Source: Ceratobasidium sp. AG-K (lineage: Eukaryota; Basidiomycota; Agaricomycetes; Cantharellales; Ceratobasidiaceae). From it: a DNA stretch of 64,000 nt. Position 1 is the first letter of the stretch. The number at the start of each line of letters is the position of its first letter. The stretch lies in the NCBI GenBank assembly GCA_037039685.1, contig JAWNGF010000004.1, forward strand, positions 3,844,001 to 3,908,000, read 5' to 3'. The translations under genes were made by a program, and so were the position numbers. The notes beneath the pieces were generated by a model that was given only the letters and a program-made list of their open reading frames with translations, had not been told where the DNA came from and ran no database searches. Below are positions 1 to 11,037 of this stretch, piece after piece.

Positions 1-81
1 TGAATTTACTGCATATGTGGGTCTAAATAACGGTACAAGCTAATCATGAAGTCCTATGTCCAACAAGCCCCGGCACTAAAC

Positions 82-592
82 TCAATGGCTCTGGTCAACC
101 CTGGGTCTATTCACACGTCCGCACTTGGGTTCAGACTCCGGCAGGCGACCCGCAGATCCGGCCAAACCCTCAGAGTGTCCCATTGCTAAAGTTGCATTTG
201 TACTATACTGAGGCAGCGGATATGGGCGTGCGTTGGGCATACTGCTAGGGCATTCTGTCAGCGCTAGATCGCATCCTACTTAGCTGGACTTACCCTGTTC
301 GCGAACCGGGTACATCATCCCACAATCCTGGAAAATCAGGCTGCCACTGTTGCGGCTGAGACGAGACTTGTGGCCCTCCAGTTGGTGGGACCCAAGGGCT
401 ATCGCTTCCTGGTATATACGGCTGTCCAGGTATTCGATGGGCATGCCCCGGAGTCAATGTACCTGGAATCGGAGGCTGGCTCCACACCCAATCCGGGTGG
501 GGCGTGTCGCGAATGACGACTCGAGAAGGATCGAGCTCGGAGAATTGCTTGAAGATGGGGTGACTGGAATGAAGAATCTCAGTGACGGTCAA
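82..592 (-). CDS. Proline-rich hypothetical protein, 5' end unresolved
   Basis: Function not recognised. Two exons can be read on the minus strand: 592 down to 294 and 241 down to 82. They are joined by a 52-base intron (donor GTAAGT, acceptor CTAGCAG), and the frame stays open across the splice to a TGA at 82-84. The product is rich in Pro, Gly and Trp (for example PGTLTPGHAHRIPGQPYIPG), so it looks disordered. The frame opens with TTG at 592 and no ATG lies near, so at least one upstream exon is missing from this model; a CTACAG acceptor sits just above 592. No known domain was seen. It could be a low-complexity lineage-specific protein or a chance open frame with lucky splice signals. The clean donor and continued frame favour a real gene. 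Confidence 0.4.
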
Positions 593-758
593 ACTGTAGC
601 AGTATCAAAGCGCACTTGGGATCGCTCATGCAGGATTTAGCTTTAGAGCAGAGGAAGAGACGTCGGTTGGTTGGCTGGTGACCAGTATCTAATGGGAGAG
701 TTCTTATATCCTCCCCGTCACTCATATTTGTGATTTGAGGTCCAGATGGGCACATAGA

Positions 759-1157
759 TTAAATCGTGGTTTCTGCTTGACGGACGGCCGACGGGGCTCG
801 TGTAAGACCAACGACCGCAGGGGGATGAGAGCTTGAAGGCGAGTTTGCTGTAGTAATATCTCTGCTACATCGTTCGAATTGGCTCGTCGTATCGTCAACT
901 ACGTGTTCGACCTCGAGGCCGTTACCCGTTTGTAAGCTACCTTCCAGTCGAGGGTACGCATTAAGGACTATATTTGGAGACTCACACTGCCATGGCGCGA
1001 TAGAAGTTTCGAACACGAGAAATCCCAGTTCGTAGTGGTGATGTATGTTTGGCAGTTGTGAGGCAGTGTGCGGAGAAACAAAGGGCCTGAGCAATCGTCG
1101 TCTAGAGAATCCCGCCGTGGACATTTTCGTAGCCACAAAGTCATAAACCAAGACCAT
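759..1157 (-). CDS. Hypothetical ORF, 132 aa
   Basis: This is a single open frame from an ATG at 1157 to a TAA at 759, with no recognised domain. The N-terminus is basic (residues 18-24 include SRRRLLR) and the middle is mixed hydrophobic. No TATA box or coding bias strong enough to be convincing was seen. It could be the first exon of the proline-rich gene that lies downstream on the same strand, but no splice joining the two frames could be justified. Kept as a low-confidence candidate. Confidence 0.2.
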   Translation of the reverse strand: MVLVYDFVATKMSTAGFSRRRLLRPFVSPHTASQLPNIHHHYELGFLVFETSIAPWQCESPNIVLNAYPRLEGSLQTGNGLEVEHVVDDTTSQFERCSRDITTANSPSSSHPPAVVGLTRAPSAVRQAETTI

Positions 1158-1456
1158 GGAGGGTCTTTACACGTTGTTGAACACGTTGCAGAAGTATATG
1201 GGTTTGGTTACAAGAAGAAACTGCGGCGCGTTGGATCGGGCCTTGCCATAGAATGTTGGATATTCAAACTTATTTGCCTAAGGTTAGGGACCAGTGGGTA
1301 CCAAGAGGTTGAAATCTGTGGAACAGGAACGTGTCGGAGGATGGGATAACGAGAGTGATCAGAAGGGTGCTGCTGGTCAAGGTCAAGTCCAGGCTGGGTG
1401 GCAAACCACCATCACGCCACTTGACAAGTTAAATTCAAATTGATTTTGTGGAGAGT

Positions 1457-1499
1457 CACGTGTAATGTAAACTTTATACACTTCCACCACCGCTTAGCC
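1457..1499 (+). promoter_or_regulatory. IPI1 proximal promoter with CACGTG
   Basis: A palindromic CACGTG (1457-1462) lies 38 bases upstream of the IPI1 start codon. The same hexamer occurs near the starts of the ACP/bL17m pair, the tail-anchored protein gene and SLS1 in this window. In fungi CACGTG is the core site of bHLH factors of the Cbf1/Pho4 type; binding here is inferred. Confidence 0.35.
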
Positions 1500-4216
1500 A
1501 TGCCCAAGAGCTCGAAGAAACGAAAGGAAAAGGCGGCGGACTTCTCGGTGAGTCATGAATTAATCACAAAGGAAGGTTTCTAATGGATTTGCTAGAAAGC
1601 AAAGCTCAAGCTTGGAAAAGGCAAAAAGGCACCAAGCAATGAGATAGATACTTCGTTCAAAGCCCGGTGTAAGTGTATAAATCGGGTGGAGACTTTGATT
1701 AAATATCATACGCAGCCATCGCACTTCCTAATCAAACGATACGAACGGAAGAACACGTCGCGGAGCAAGGAGTGCCTACAACTCGACGACGGTTGACCTA
1801 TGATGACCTACTTGTGCATTTGAAACATTATAGTCCAGGAACACGCAAAGGTGTGTATTCGGAGGCATGGTCAGCAATTAGAATCGGATTGATTAGACGA
1901 AGATGCTTTGCAGGGCCTCCGTGAGCTCTTAGGAGACCACCCGGAATTAATTACCCCCAACTTGGGAAGTTTACTAGGGTCTGTGTCCAAGTTGATTGCA
2001 GACGAGGTGAGTAACTGACATCGTCTCCGAGACCTCCTCATGAACCTACTCCTCCCAAAGGACTATTCAGTCCGAAAATCATTGATTACCTTCCTCGAAT
2101 GGGTGCTAGACCAAATTCCAGTTGTAAGTTTCACATTCTCACTTCAAAAATGGCACACTAACTCGATCTAGAACGCGCTAGCACCTCACGCACCGCCTCT
2201 GCTGTTATTCGCCGCTGCAGCCTTGGCACATATTTCAGCTCCAGTCCGGGCAGATGCCGTTCGTGTGATTGGCGTTCTGTTGGAGCGGGTCCCCGGAGCC
2301 GTGGTTACCGGGACTGGTTTACGGGCGGTGAAGGAGGAAGGGCCTGGTGCTAGGATTCTTGATGGGTTGTTAGCTGCGTTGGGTATTGGAGGTACGTAAG
2401 GTAAAAGGCACTTATTAAAAGGCACTTATCACTCGGTGATTCAGATGCCCGGGGCGTGGGTGGTGACCAATCTTTGACTACATCGGTATGTCTACTCGAT
2501 TTTCAATTAGTTTGCCTGGGTGATATACTATCATAATATCTCATAGACCAAATCCACACTCTTGTCCACCCTCTCAAAATTTCTTTGCCACGCCCTTGAG
2601 GTTTCTCCGACGATTAGTGGCGTTGATGCGATACCAATATGGTATTTTGCGCCTTCATTTCCGTCGGGCGCAGCGTTTAACTCGTTCGCTGGAATACTGC
2701 GTCCCCGAGAGCCAGAGCCCAAAACAGAGTCCAAGGTCATCGGCTTAGATAGGGGAGAGCTAGTTAGTGGACCGTTGGGGTGTGATTTCGACACATTGGG
2801 GGATGTGGATTTGGAATCCAACAATAACGGGGGTAGCAGCGATGTTGCTCCTATGAACGTATGTCATCCCACCCATAAAAGGGGGTTCCAGAGATTGACG
2901 TTTAGCATACACCTAGGTATTTACTGCGCGCCTCCACCCACTTCTCATATCCACATTTCTAGACACAGCGCCTCAACTTCGACTATCTTCATCTCCTCCA
3001 CTTGAGCTTGTATCGACCGCTGTGGAACTGGCTAGGATGGTTTATGGGGCTACAATACGAGGTGGGCATGTGAGTATTTTGGCGTTGCGTATGGTTAAAG
3101 GCGCTCAATTCGACTGAAATGCAGGCTGCCGATGAGACGTTTGATAACTTGAACACACTGCTCGGACATATGACACCCTATTTTCCGTTTGGAGATCGAG
3201 GCGAGCTAGGGATTTCAGAACAAGTGAACATCAAGGTACGATTTTTGGTGACCTCCTTCCAGAAGTCGAATAACCTTACTTTCGCTAGACCCGCGACGAG
3301 ATTCAAGCGCTCAACTTGGCCTATTGTGAACTTGTTTCCTTGTATGTGCCCCAGACCCCAACGTCTCGAAAGCGAACGAAGAAGCGCCCCGTGGAAGCGG
3401 CGGGAGTGAAACAGGTTGATGAAGTAGCTTTGTATGTGGTTCGGTCGCTACGCGGAGAAGTATGTAACTTTGAAAGACCAACAACATTGTACGCTGATTA
3501 CATTCCTACGTAGGCTGGAGCGGCTCCTGGCCTTCCCTCTACCCTATCAGCCACCGCCTACCTGTCGTTATTGCCCACTTTATGGGCGATCCGCGACGAA
3601 CGTGAAGTAATATCAACCACCATAAGCCACGCCACTGGGTCCGGAGGAAGCAAAGCTGTCAAACGAGCAGCTGTCGAATTCGTCGGAAGGATGATCCTGG
3701 TGAGTAGCCTGGTTTGGTGGTCCAGTCTCGGCGTTCAATTGACACCCGAATAGATAAACTCCGATCCCCGAGGCCACAAGATCTCGAGTTTGAGCGACAG
3801 CGATGTGAAGGAGTGGATCCTAAGCCTGCCGAGGACGGTCTGGGAGTTTGGAGAGAAGGATGTGAGAGGAACCGAGGTATGTTTTGAACAAACGTCGAAG
3901 CAATTGTTGCTTAGCTTGTATCCAGATCGTGCTTCTGTTACTATTGAGGCTGAACCAACGAAGGATGTACGATGGCCCGACTAACAAAACGCTCCGACAA
4001 CGTCTCGCCCCGTTTTTCATGGTTGACCACCCCAAGAAGGGGCCAATTGCTGGCCCATGGATTAAACTTCCGCCCCACCTTCAGAAACTCGGATTGGAAG
4101 TAGTGTCAGGTCTATGCTGTGGTGGGGGTGAAGGTGTTGGAGTACTTATGAATGCTATCGACAGAGTGGTTCCTCAAAGTACCTTGGGAGAGTACTGGTC
4201 ACACATACGAGCTTAG
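1500..4216 (+). CDS. IPI1: Pre-rRNA-processing protein IPI1 (TEX10 family)
   Basis: IPI1 is part of the nuclear Rix1 complex that prepares pre-60S ribosomal particles for ITS2 processing and export. Fourteen exons were placed: 1500-1547, 1596-1668, 1716-1850, 1897-2006, 2061-2123, 2172-2391, 2445-2485, 2547-2858, 2917-3069, 3125-3235, 3289-3459, 3514-3699, 3754-3876, 3926-4216. They sum to 2037 bases (678 aa) in frame. Family marks are the Lys-rich start MPKSSKKRKEK, the GLRELLGDHPEL segment near residue 90, and the following HEAT-like helices (SVRKSLITFLEWVLDQIP). The ATG at 1500 is the first in frame and begins the usual basic N-terminus. Its stop lies 18 bases from the stop of the VPS22 gene on the other strand, so the 3' UTRs must overlap. 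Exon 4 was started at 1897 rather than 1914 because only that acceptor keeps the conserved frame. Confidence 0.93.
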
Positions 4217-4234
4217 TTGTATTAGATTCATTAC

Positions 4235-4993
4235 TTATTGTACATTATCCTCAAACGTGAAAGCAGAAAATACCCAATATACTTTGCCACCTGGATCTTG
4301 ATCGTCAAGCCAACATGTTCCATCACGCATTAGCATATTGTCCAGTGCCGTCTCTGCTCGCTCGAGTGGCCACCCAAACACACCCATAATACTTCGGGCA
4401 TCCACTCGGCCTCCCGACCGCATCGCTAGTGCAAGAACCTCTGTCTGGTCTGTGTCCAGCTCGCGCGGAACAGAACGAACCATCTTGCGTCCTCCGACAG
4501 TGACGATTTCGTACCCCGCGCCCAACGGCTTGAGCGCATTGATGCTTCGTGCAACATCTTCCTCGGTAATCGCGCCGTCCTTGAGCGCACGCATCTTTTC
4601 AATCTGACGCAAAAGGTGTTGCATATCGACCAGCCCTCCGGTCTTGTCCCTGGCTTCTACGCAGACGTCTACAATCTGGATGCCCAGCTCGAAACTAAAG
4701 TCGCCCAGACCAAGTAACTCGGCCCAGAGCCCTCCTTCCCGTGGTCCAGCGAGGGGGTCGACTCCCAATGATGCACACATACTAGTGAATGCTGTTCGAA
4801 ACGCAGGGTCCGCTCGGATCTGGGCGCGATGTTGGGCGGCGAAACGGGTGAGCGCAGTGCGAAAGGACGTCATTTGGGCTTGGAGGTGGGCAATTTCGGA
4901 GGCTTTGAGAGACGTAGAGAGGGCGGCGAATGATGCGAGGGACTGTGTTTGGCGGTCGAACGCCCCATAGCCTGCGCCTCCGAGTCTATGCAT
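4235..4993 (-). CDS. SNF8: ESCRT-II subunit VPS22/SNF8
   Basis: Vps22 (SNF8) is the central subunit of ESCRT-II, which sorts ubiquitinated membrane proteins into multivesicular endosomes. This is a single intronless exon of 252 aa, close to the usual length of about 230-260 aa. Family features are the start MHRLGGAGYGAF, a helical N-terminal stretch (residues 15-60), the segment LGLGDFSFELGIQIVDVC around residue 95-112, and two C-terminal winged-helix units ending in a Trp-rich tail (GTCWLDDQDPGGKVYWVFSA). The ATG at 4993 starts exactly at the family's conserved N-terminus. The gene is convergent with IPI1 and divergent from the first sugar transporter, with 253 bases between the two start codons. 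The lack of introns is unusual beside its intron-rich neighbours. Confidence 0.95.
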   Translation of the reverse strand: MHRLGGAGYGAFDRQTQSLASFAALSTSLKASEIAHLQAQMTSFRTALTRFAAQHRAQIRADPAFRTAFTSMCASLGVDPLAGPREGGLWAELLGLGDFSFELGIQIVDVCVEARDKTGGLVDMQHLLRQIEKMRALKDGAITEEDVARSINALKPLGAGYEIVTVGGRKMVRSVPRELDTDQTEVLALAMRSGGRVDARSIMGVFGWPLERAETALDNMLMRDGTCWLDDQDPGGKVYWVFSAFTFEDNVQ

Positions 4994-5246
4994 TGTGGAA
5001 TAACTTTTATGCCAGATTTAGGTGCGAGAGATGGTGACCAAGTGCAAGCACCCTGACTGACGCTTGGCGCTTAGATGGACCGGTGTTTGAGCTCGGACTT
5101 TTTCTCTGGATTCCATTCAATGGCTCGGTGGTCGCCTGCCTATCGCGCTGGAATCGTTGACATAATGTTCACGTTTGGAGCTCGAAGCATAGGAACCCCT
5201 CTGCATTTTTTTTTGTTACGACTACCATCTCAGCACGTATCACTAG

Positions 5247-7728
5247 ATGGGTACCGAGACCTATACAACTGAGCTTGAGCTAGACGTCAAAGGTGTTGAG
5301 AATACTAATGGAGTCTTGGAGGGTTTGCCTTCGCTCCCGACTAACAGAACTACAGCTGCGACTGGGATCGAAACGCACGCTTGGGCTGAGACGATTCACC
5401 TAACTCATGGCAGAAATCGCGACCTCATTTCAGATCATATAAACGACTCACCTGGGATCGATAGCGTCCCCAAAACCCCTGTCCCTGTCAAAGGGCGGAA
5501 TATTCATATTGTCGCTGCGTTCAGTAGCCTCGGTGGATTTCTATTCGGGTCGGACACGGGTGTGTAGGAATCACAAGTCCTGGATCCTGCAAGTAACTTG
5601 AACGGGTTGAGACCTGCAGGTAGCATTGGACCCATTACGTCCATGCCTCAATTCATCAAAGAATTCCCCTCACTTGAAAAGGAGGCGATGCTTGGGGCCT
5701 TTGTTGCAACGGTTAGGATATTTATACGCTACTGGTCCCCTATACTAATTCACACCAGATTCTAATGTCTGCTACGCTTTCCAGTTTCGCCTCTGGATGG
5801 CTAAGCGATAAGTACAGTCGTAAGCGTACAATCATGGTCGGCGCGTATATTTTTGGTCTCGGCGCTGCGATCGAAGCCGCGAGTGTGAATTTGCCTATGC
5901 TAGTTATCGGTCGACTGATTGTAGGCGGTGAGTATTTATGAGTTTCCCTAGGATAGTTATTGATGATCATGTCAGTGGGAGAGGGCCTCTTCCTCTCAGC
6001 TATTGGAGTGTACCTGGTTGAAATTTCTCCTCCCAATGGTACATGTTTCAACCTCATACAACTCAACAGCACTTACAGATAGTACATTCAGTTCGAGGCG
6101 GCATATCGTGTATGCTCCAACTCCTCAGTAAGCATTCTCGCCTCTCTCTCACTCACCACACTCACCGGGTTGATAGTCGCCATCGGGATCACAGTTGGAT
6201 ACTTTGTTTGCTACTTCTCACTCGAGATCCAATCCAGCCTTTCCTGGCGAACGCCATTCATCGTCCAAACGGGGGTGGCAATTATTTTGGGAACCGGAAT
6301 GCCATGGATGCCGTACAGTCCGAGGTGGTTATTTCAAAATGGACGAGTAGAAGAAGCATGGAAGGTAAGTATAAGTTCCTCGCCTTCGAGATGATACCGG
6401 ACGGGATGAAATGATTGAGGAGTAGGTCCTGGAGGGATTTGACAGACACTCCACTGCCGATAAAGAGAAAGAAGAGCTGCTTGCCAAGGCCGCCGAGCGA
6501 CAAGGCCGAGACAAGACCTTGGGCGTGGTGGAGGCGTTCAAGGACCCAAATAGTCGGGGTCGGACATTACTTGCCATTTTTGTTAGTTTGATTGTTCCTT
6601 TGAGTGCTCTACATTTCGCTGACTAGCTATCTATAATAGTTGATGGGCATGCAACAAATGTCGGGCATTGACGCTGTGCTTTTGTGAGTTCTAGCTTAGG
6701 TGGTACGAAATGCACAAGTAAAATAATGAGTGCTTGTGACCATCAGTTACGGACCGATACTCTTTACCCAAGCAGGCGCGTGGCAACACCTCTCCAATTT
6801 ACTGATCCCAAGGCTGATACCCATTGCATTGCAGGCCTGACATCTCGCCAAGCATCCTTCCTAGCTTCCGGAGTGTGCGGCATACTCGAAATAGTGTTGG
6901 TCACTTTCTTCACTACTACACCTACATGCTTACCCTAGATGCTTTCTAGGTGCGCGATCCCCGCGCAACTCTATCTTCTCGACAAATGGGGTCGGCGAGC
7001 CTCGGCAATTGTGGGCGGATTCGCCACATCAGCGTGCATGTTAGCCATCGGAGCATTATACGCCGCTGAAGCGCAAAACGGGCCAGGGAGATACGTGATT
7101 ATCGCCTTCATCTATGTAAGCGGATTTTCCAGCTCCGACTGCGTAGCGTTATGCTAATAGTTTAAGCAGCTTTTCGTGACCGCGTCAGTCGACCTGTAAA
7201 CGAGACATGCATGCGCTAATTATTCCATCCAGGTTTTCGATTACGTGGGCCGTTTGCTTCAAGGTGTGCATATACCCGCGCTAGATACGATCGGTAGATT
7301 TAAATAACACGCCCCCAGGTCTTCATTGCTGAGATTCAACCCATGCGAGTCCGGGCGACAGCTACCTCTCTTGCCCATAGCTCCAACTGGTTATGCAACC
7401 TCGTAGTTGCATTGACCACTCCGATCTTTTTGGCTCGCAGTGTGTCGGGACCATATTTTATGTTCGGTTTTTGTCTGCGTAAGTAACATTCCCGTACCGC
7501 TCGGTTCACTTATGGGGTTTCTCCATAGTGCTCACTGCAGTGGTATGCTTGATTTGGATGCCCGAAACGCTAGGAAAATCATTGCAAGAAGTCGACGAAG
7601 TATGGGAGATGCGTATGCAAAGGAGTCAAGAGATTCTGCATAATCTGATTACGTTGGGCGTTGGCAAGAAGCGTCAGGATAGGGTGGTTGACGAAGTGGA
7701 GCTGCATGAAAGACGGGCGGATGTGTAA
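5247..7728 (+). CDS. MFS sugar transporter (copy 1 of tandem pair)
   Basis: A twelve-helix major facilitator of the sugar porter family (PF00083), probably a plasma-membrane hexose or related proton symporter; the substrate cannot be told. Fifteen exons: 5247-5559, 5620-5711, 5759-5927, 5976-6038, 6092-6127, 6177-6364, 6426-6581, 6640-6683, 6747-6775, 6835-6895, 6950-7115, 7170-7183, 7233-7263, 7319-7478, 7529-7728, giving 573 aa. Motifs: FLFGSDTG in helix 1, GRLIVGVGEG and GVYLVEISPP, PWMPYSPRWLFQNGR, QQMSGIDAVLFYGP, and the C-terminal PETLGKSLQEVDEVWE. A cytosolic N-terminal tail of about 85 residues precedes helix 1. Intron 9 (6776-6834) must start with GC (GCGCGT) to keep the frame, whereas copy 2 has GTAAGT there. 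Exon 12 is only 14 bases. Confidence 0.93.
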
Positions 7729-8118
7729 GGCCAAGATGAAATCCCGGTGAGCCGGGACGCGAACGAGTCAATGGGTGTGCTGCGAAAGGAAAAGGCGCCC
7801 GTGTCTGCTAAAATTGCCTTGTTGAATGAATGCAACCGCTTACTGTAAAGTCTTTGACTCGTTGGTGGAGTGTTAAGTTTGTCATCATCCTTGGGGCGCT
7901 TCTACGGGCCGAGTCCCGCATATTTGTCGCCGGATATTTTCCTCCGCACCATGTTCGAGTCAGTTACTTATGTTGCATCTTTACGTCTTGACCGTCATCA
8001 TCAATTAGGGAGGGGTTGCTTAGAAATAATATATAGTACCTGAGAAATCTTGCATCCCGTCTCGGTCTCACCCACCACCACGGCCAACTTCCTCGTGTTG
8101 CAGCAATCTCCTGGCACT
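7729..8118. other. Intergenic, between tandem transporters
   Basis: These 390 bases hold the 3' end of transporter copy 1 and the promoter of copy 2. An AT-rich stretch ATATATAG lies near 8030, about 85 bases upstream of the second start codon, and may serve as a TATA-like element. No other feature was seen. Confidence 0.4.
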
Positions 8119-10598
8119 ATGCGGCAAAATGATAGTGCCGAGGTCTGTGCGGCAGAATACGACTCGGATAAGCAAGAGATTGAAAGCTCTGTTGGGGTGT
8201 TAGAGGCTTCGCGTTTCGACCCCGCTACTCGAGCTACTCGAGCTACTGGGACTGATATTTCCATGCATCCCAGTATCCTTCATGTAACACATTCCGGAAC
8301 TTCTCCTCGTGGGAACCAACCGATGACTCCGAATGCGACAATAGTACCAACCCCGACTGAAAAGCGCAATATCTATGTTGTCGCCGCGTTTTCTAGCATT
8401 GGCGGATTCTTGTTTGGCGCGGATACGGGTAAGCATTTTGGGTTGACAGTGAATTGAGAAAAATAATGGCTGGAATTAATTGATAGGAAGCATTGGTTCC
8501 ATCACATCGATGCCTCAGTTTATTGAGGTGTTTCCCTCACTGAAGAATGAGGCTGTACTTGGTGCGCTCGTTGCTACAGTAAGCCGCATTCTAGTAACTT
8601 AGGATTTTGATCATTGATAGCACTTAGATTCTCATGTCTGCCTCTCTTGCAAGCTTTGCATCTGGCTGGTTAAGTGATAGGTATAGTCGAAAACGTACAA
8701 TTATGCTCGGCGCGTACATTTTTGGAGTCGGGGCTGCGCTCGAGGCCGGGAGCATAAATCTGCCTATGCTAATAGTTGGAAGGTTGATCGTAGGCGGTAA
8801 GGTTTATTGTTGTTCCCTATAAATACGAATTTACTCACCAGCAGGTAGTGGGCGAAGGGTTCTTTTTGTCAGCAATCGGGGTATACTTGGTCGAAATATC
8901 CCCTCCGGATGGTAAATTGTGTCGGTTTCTCTTGTTGGATGCAACACCATTGATTTCTGTATCCAGTCCGCGGTCGTATCTCGTGCATGCTCCAGCTTTT
9001 CGGTACGCCAAGCCCAATAACCGGCACAATTCACCGCTAACCCATGCTCTTGCTCTACTATTTAGTTACCATTGGCATTACAGCGGGATACTTCGTCTGC
9101 TATGGCTCTCTTTCAATCCAATCGACGCTTTCCTGGCGTACACCCTTTATCGTGCAGGCTTGTGCGGCCATGATCCTAGGCATGGGCATGCCCTGGATGC
9201 CTTACAGTCCAAGATGGTTATTCCAAAATGGGCGAGTGGAAGAGGCGTGGCGAGTGAGTCCATGGTTTGGGCTCTCTTGCGCGAACCTAGTTTGATTTAG
9301 TGCATAGGTACTGGAAGGATTCGACAGACATTCCTCGTCTGAGAAGGAGAAAGAGGAGTTGATGGCCAAGGCAGCTGAACGACAAGGTCAAAGCGATGCG
9401 ATTGGCGTTGTGCAAGCTTTCAGGGACCCAGATAGCAGGGGTCGGACACTGCTGGCTATTTTCGTGAGTCTTTTACCTTTGACAATTCTTGAGCTAATTG
9501 GTTTGTGAAAGATGATGGGCATGCAGCAGCTATCCGGAATCGATGGCGTACTATTGTAAGTCAGTCCGTTACCTTGCCGAAATGATTAATTGACGGCTTG
9601 CTTGTAGCTATGGTCCAATCTTGTTCTCTCAAGCCGGTAAGTGATACCGAATCTAGGCCTAAATTCGACTGGGGACTAATCCGAATACGTTAGGTCTAAC
9701 ATCGCGCCAAGCATCCTTCCTTGCATCAGGCGTATCGGGTATACTCAACATTGCGTAGGTCAATTCACGTCTCGCACCGCCCTTGTACATAACTATTCGG
9801 ACAGGTGCACGATCCCAGCCCAACTCTATCTGCTCGACAAATGGGGACGTCGTCCTTCGGCAATTTTGGGCGGACTTGTCATGTCCGGCTGTATGCTTGC
9901 TATTGGGTCACTATATGCGGCGGGGGCGCAGGACGGTCAAGGGCGATATGCAATCATCGTGTTCATTTATGTGAGTACCATCTGATTCAAGCTATACATG
10001 TATTGCTAAGTAGTGCTTCGATGTTAGCTTTTTGTTATTGCGTGAGTATCCGGTATTGGACTCGGAATATGCTGTATTTACGTCTTTCAACGAATAGATT
10101 CTCTACAACTTGGGCAGTATCGTTCAAGGTATGGGTCTGGCCGCTTTTACCAGGTTGACCGGAGGAATACTAACTGCATACATACTACTAGCTCTTCATC
10201 ACCGAAATTCAACCGACACGAGTTCGAGCGACAGCCTCCTCCCTCGCCCATAGTTCCAACTGGCTCTGCAATCTTGCAGTCGCGCTTACTACCCCACTGT
10301 TCTTGTCTCGAAGTCCCTCTGGTCCGTATTTCATGTTTGGTGCATGTCTGCGTGAGTCTACGTCTAGTCACTCGTTGCGCCGATTTGCTTATTTCCTCTA
10401 GTTTTAACCTCGGCCGTATGTATGATATGGATGCCCGAAACATTGGGAAAATCCTTGCAAGAGGTCGACGGAGTATGGGAAACACGCATGAAGCACAGCA
10501 AGGACATCTTGCACAACTTGGTTACGTTTGGTATGGGTTGTAGGCGTGAGAATAGGCCTGACGCGATTGAGCTACAAGAAAGTAGAGTTCAAGTATAA
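8119..10598 (+). CDS. MFS sugar transporter (copy 2 of tandem pair)
   Basis: Paralogue of the transporter just upstream, same family and expected role. Fifteen exons: 8119-8428, 8487-8578, 8628-8796, 8849-8911, 8967-9002, 9066-9253, 9308-9463, 9512-9555, 9608-9636, 9694-9754, 9805-9970, 10028-10041, 10098-10128, 10192-10351, 10402-10598; 571 aa. Exons 2 to 14 have exactly the same lengths as in copy 1 and all introns have the same phase, so the pair arose by tandem duplication after the introns were fixed. Motifs: FLFGADTG, GRLIVGVGEGFFLSAIGVYL, PWMPYSPRWLFQNGR, QQLSGIDGVLLYGP, PETLGKSLQEVDGVWE. The start was set at the first ATG (8119); the frame is open a little further upstream but without ATG. 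The N-terminal tails of the two copies differ strongly, while the membrane cores are close. In copy 2 all introns are GT-AG. Confidence 0.93.
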
Positions 10599-10816
10599 AA
10601 CAACCAAGGCAGAAACCAAAATCGGATGTGTACTTCACGACAGTTTTGTATTTCAGCATTGTAATGATTACAATGGCAACTAGAGACTGCATTGTTACAA
10701 GTACATCGAATTGAGAGCACCCCGACCCATCCTCCCCCGCTTGAGAAAAATTCCTAGGGATGGAAAAAGTTAGCCCCAAAATTGCACTCCAAGAACGAAA
10801 GACGCACCGGCATGTC

Positions 10817-10868
10817 GGGGCCCTGGCCATTTGTTGTGGTTGCGCACGACACCACAGGCCAGGGCCCT
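10817..10868. repeat. Perfect 12-base inverted repeat (hairpin)
   Basis: GGGGCCCTGGCC (10817-10828) faces GGCCAGGGCCCT (10857-10868); 11-12 bases pair. A second short pair, TGTGGT (10835-10840) and ACCACA (10851-10856), sits inside. The whole can fold into one GC-rich hairpin with a side bulge. It lies in the convergent 3' region of transporter copy 2 and the P450. It could mark the end of a mobile element or a foldback; no partner was found. Confidence 0.55.
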
Positions 10869-10970
10869 CCGCATCCGGAGCGCGCCCACTACTTCTTTTC
10901 TTTTCTTTTGCCATTCCCACTTTGCCCCTGTGTTTTGGTTTCATTTTTGGCGTTTCTGGGGTGGCCTTCT

Positions 10971-11037
10971 GGCTCTTTTGGGTGGCCCTCAGGCTCTTTT
11001 CTGGCTCTATGGCTCTTCTGGGTGGCTCTATGGCTCT
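10971..11037. repeat. GGCTCT repeat tract
   Basis: Six copies of GGCTCT occur within 67 bases (starting 10971, 10992, 11003, 11011, 11024, 11032), spaced 8-21 bases in units like TGGCTCTATGGCTCTT and GGTGGC. This irregular tandem array accounts for the open low-complexity frames on both strands here. Confidence 0.6.
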
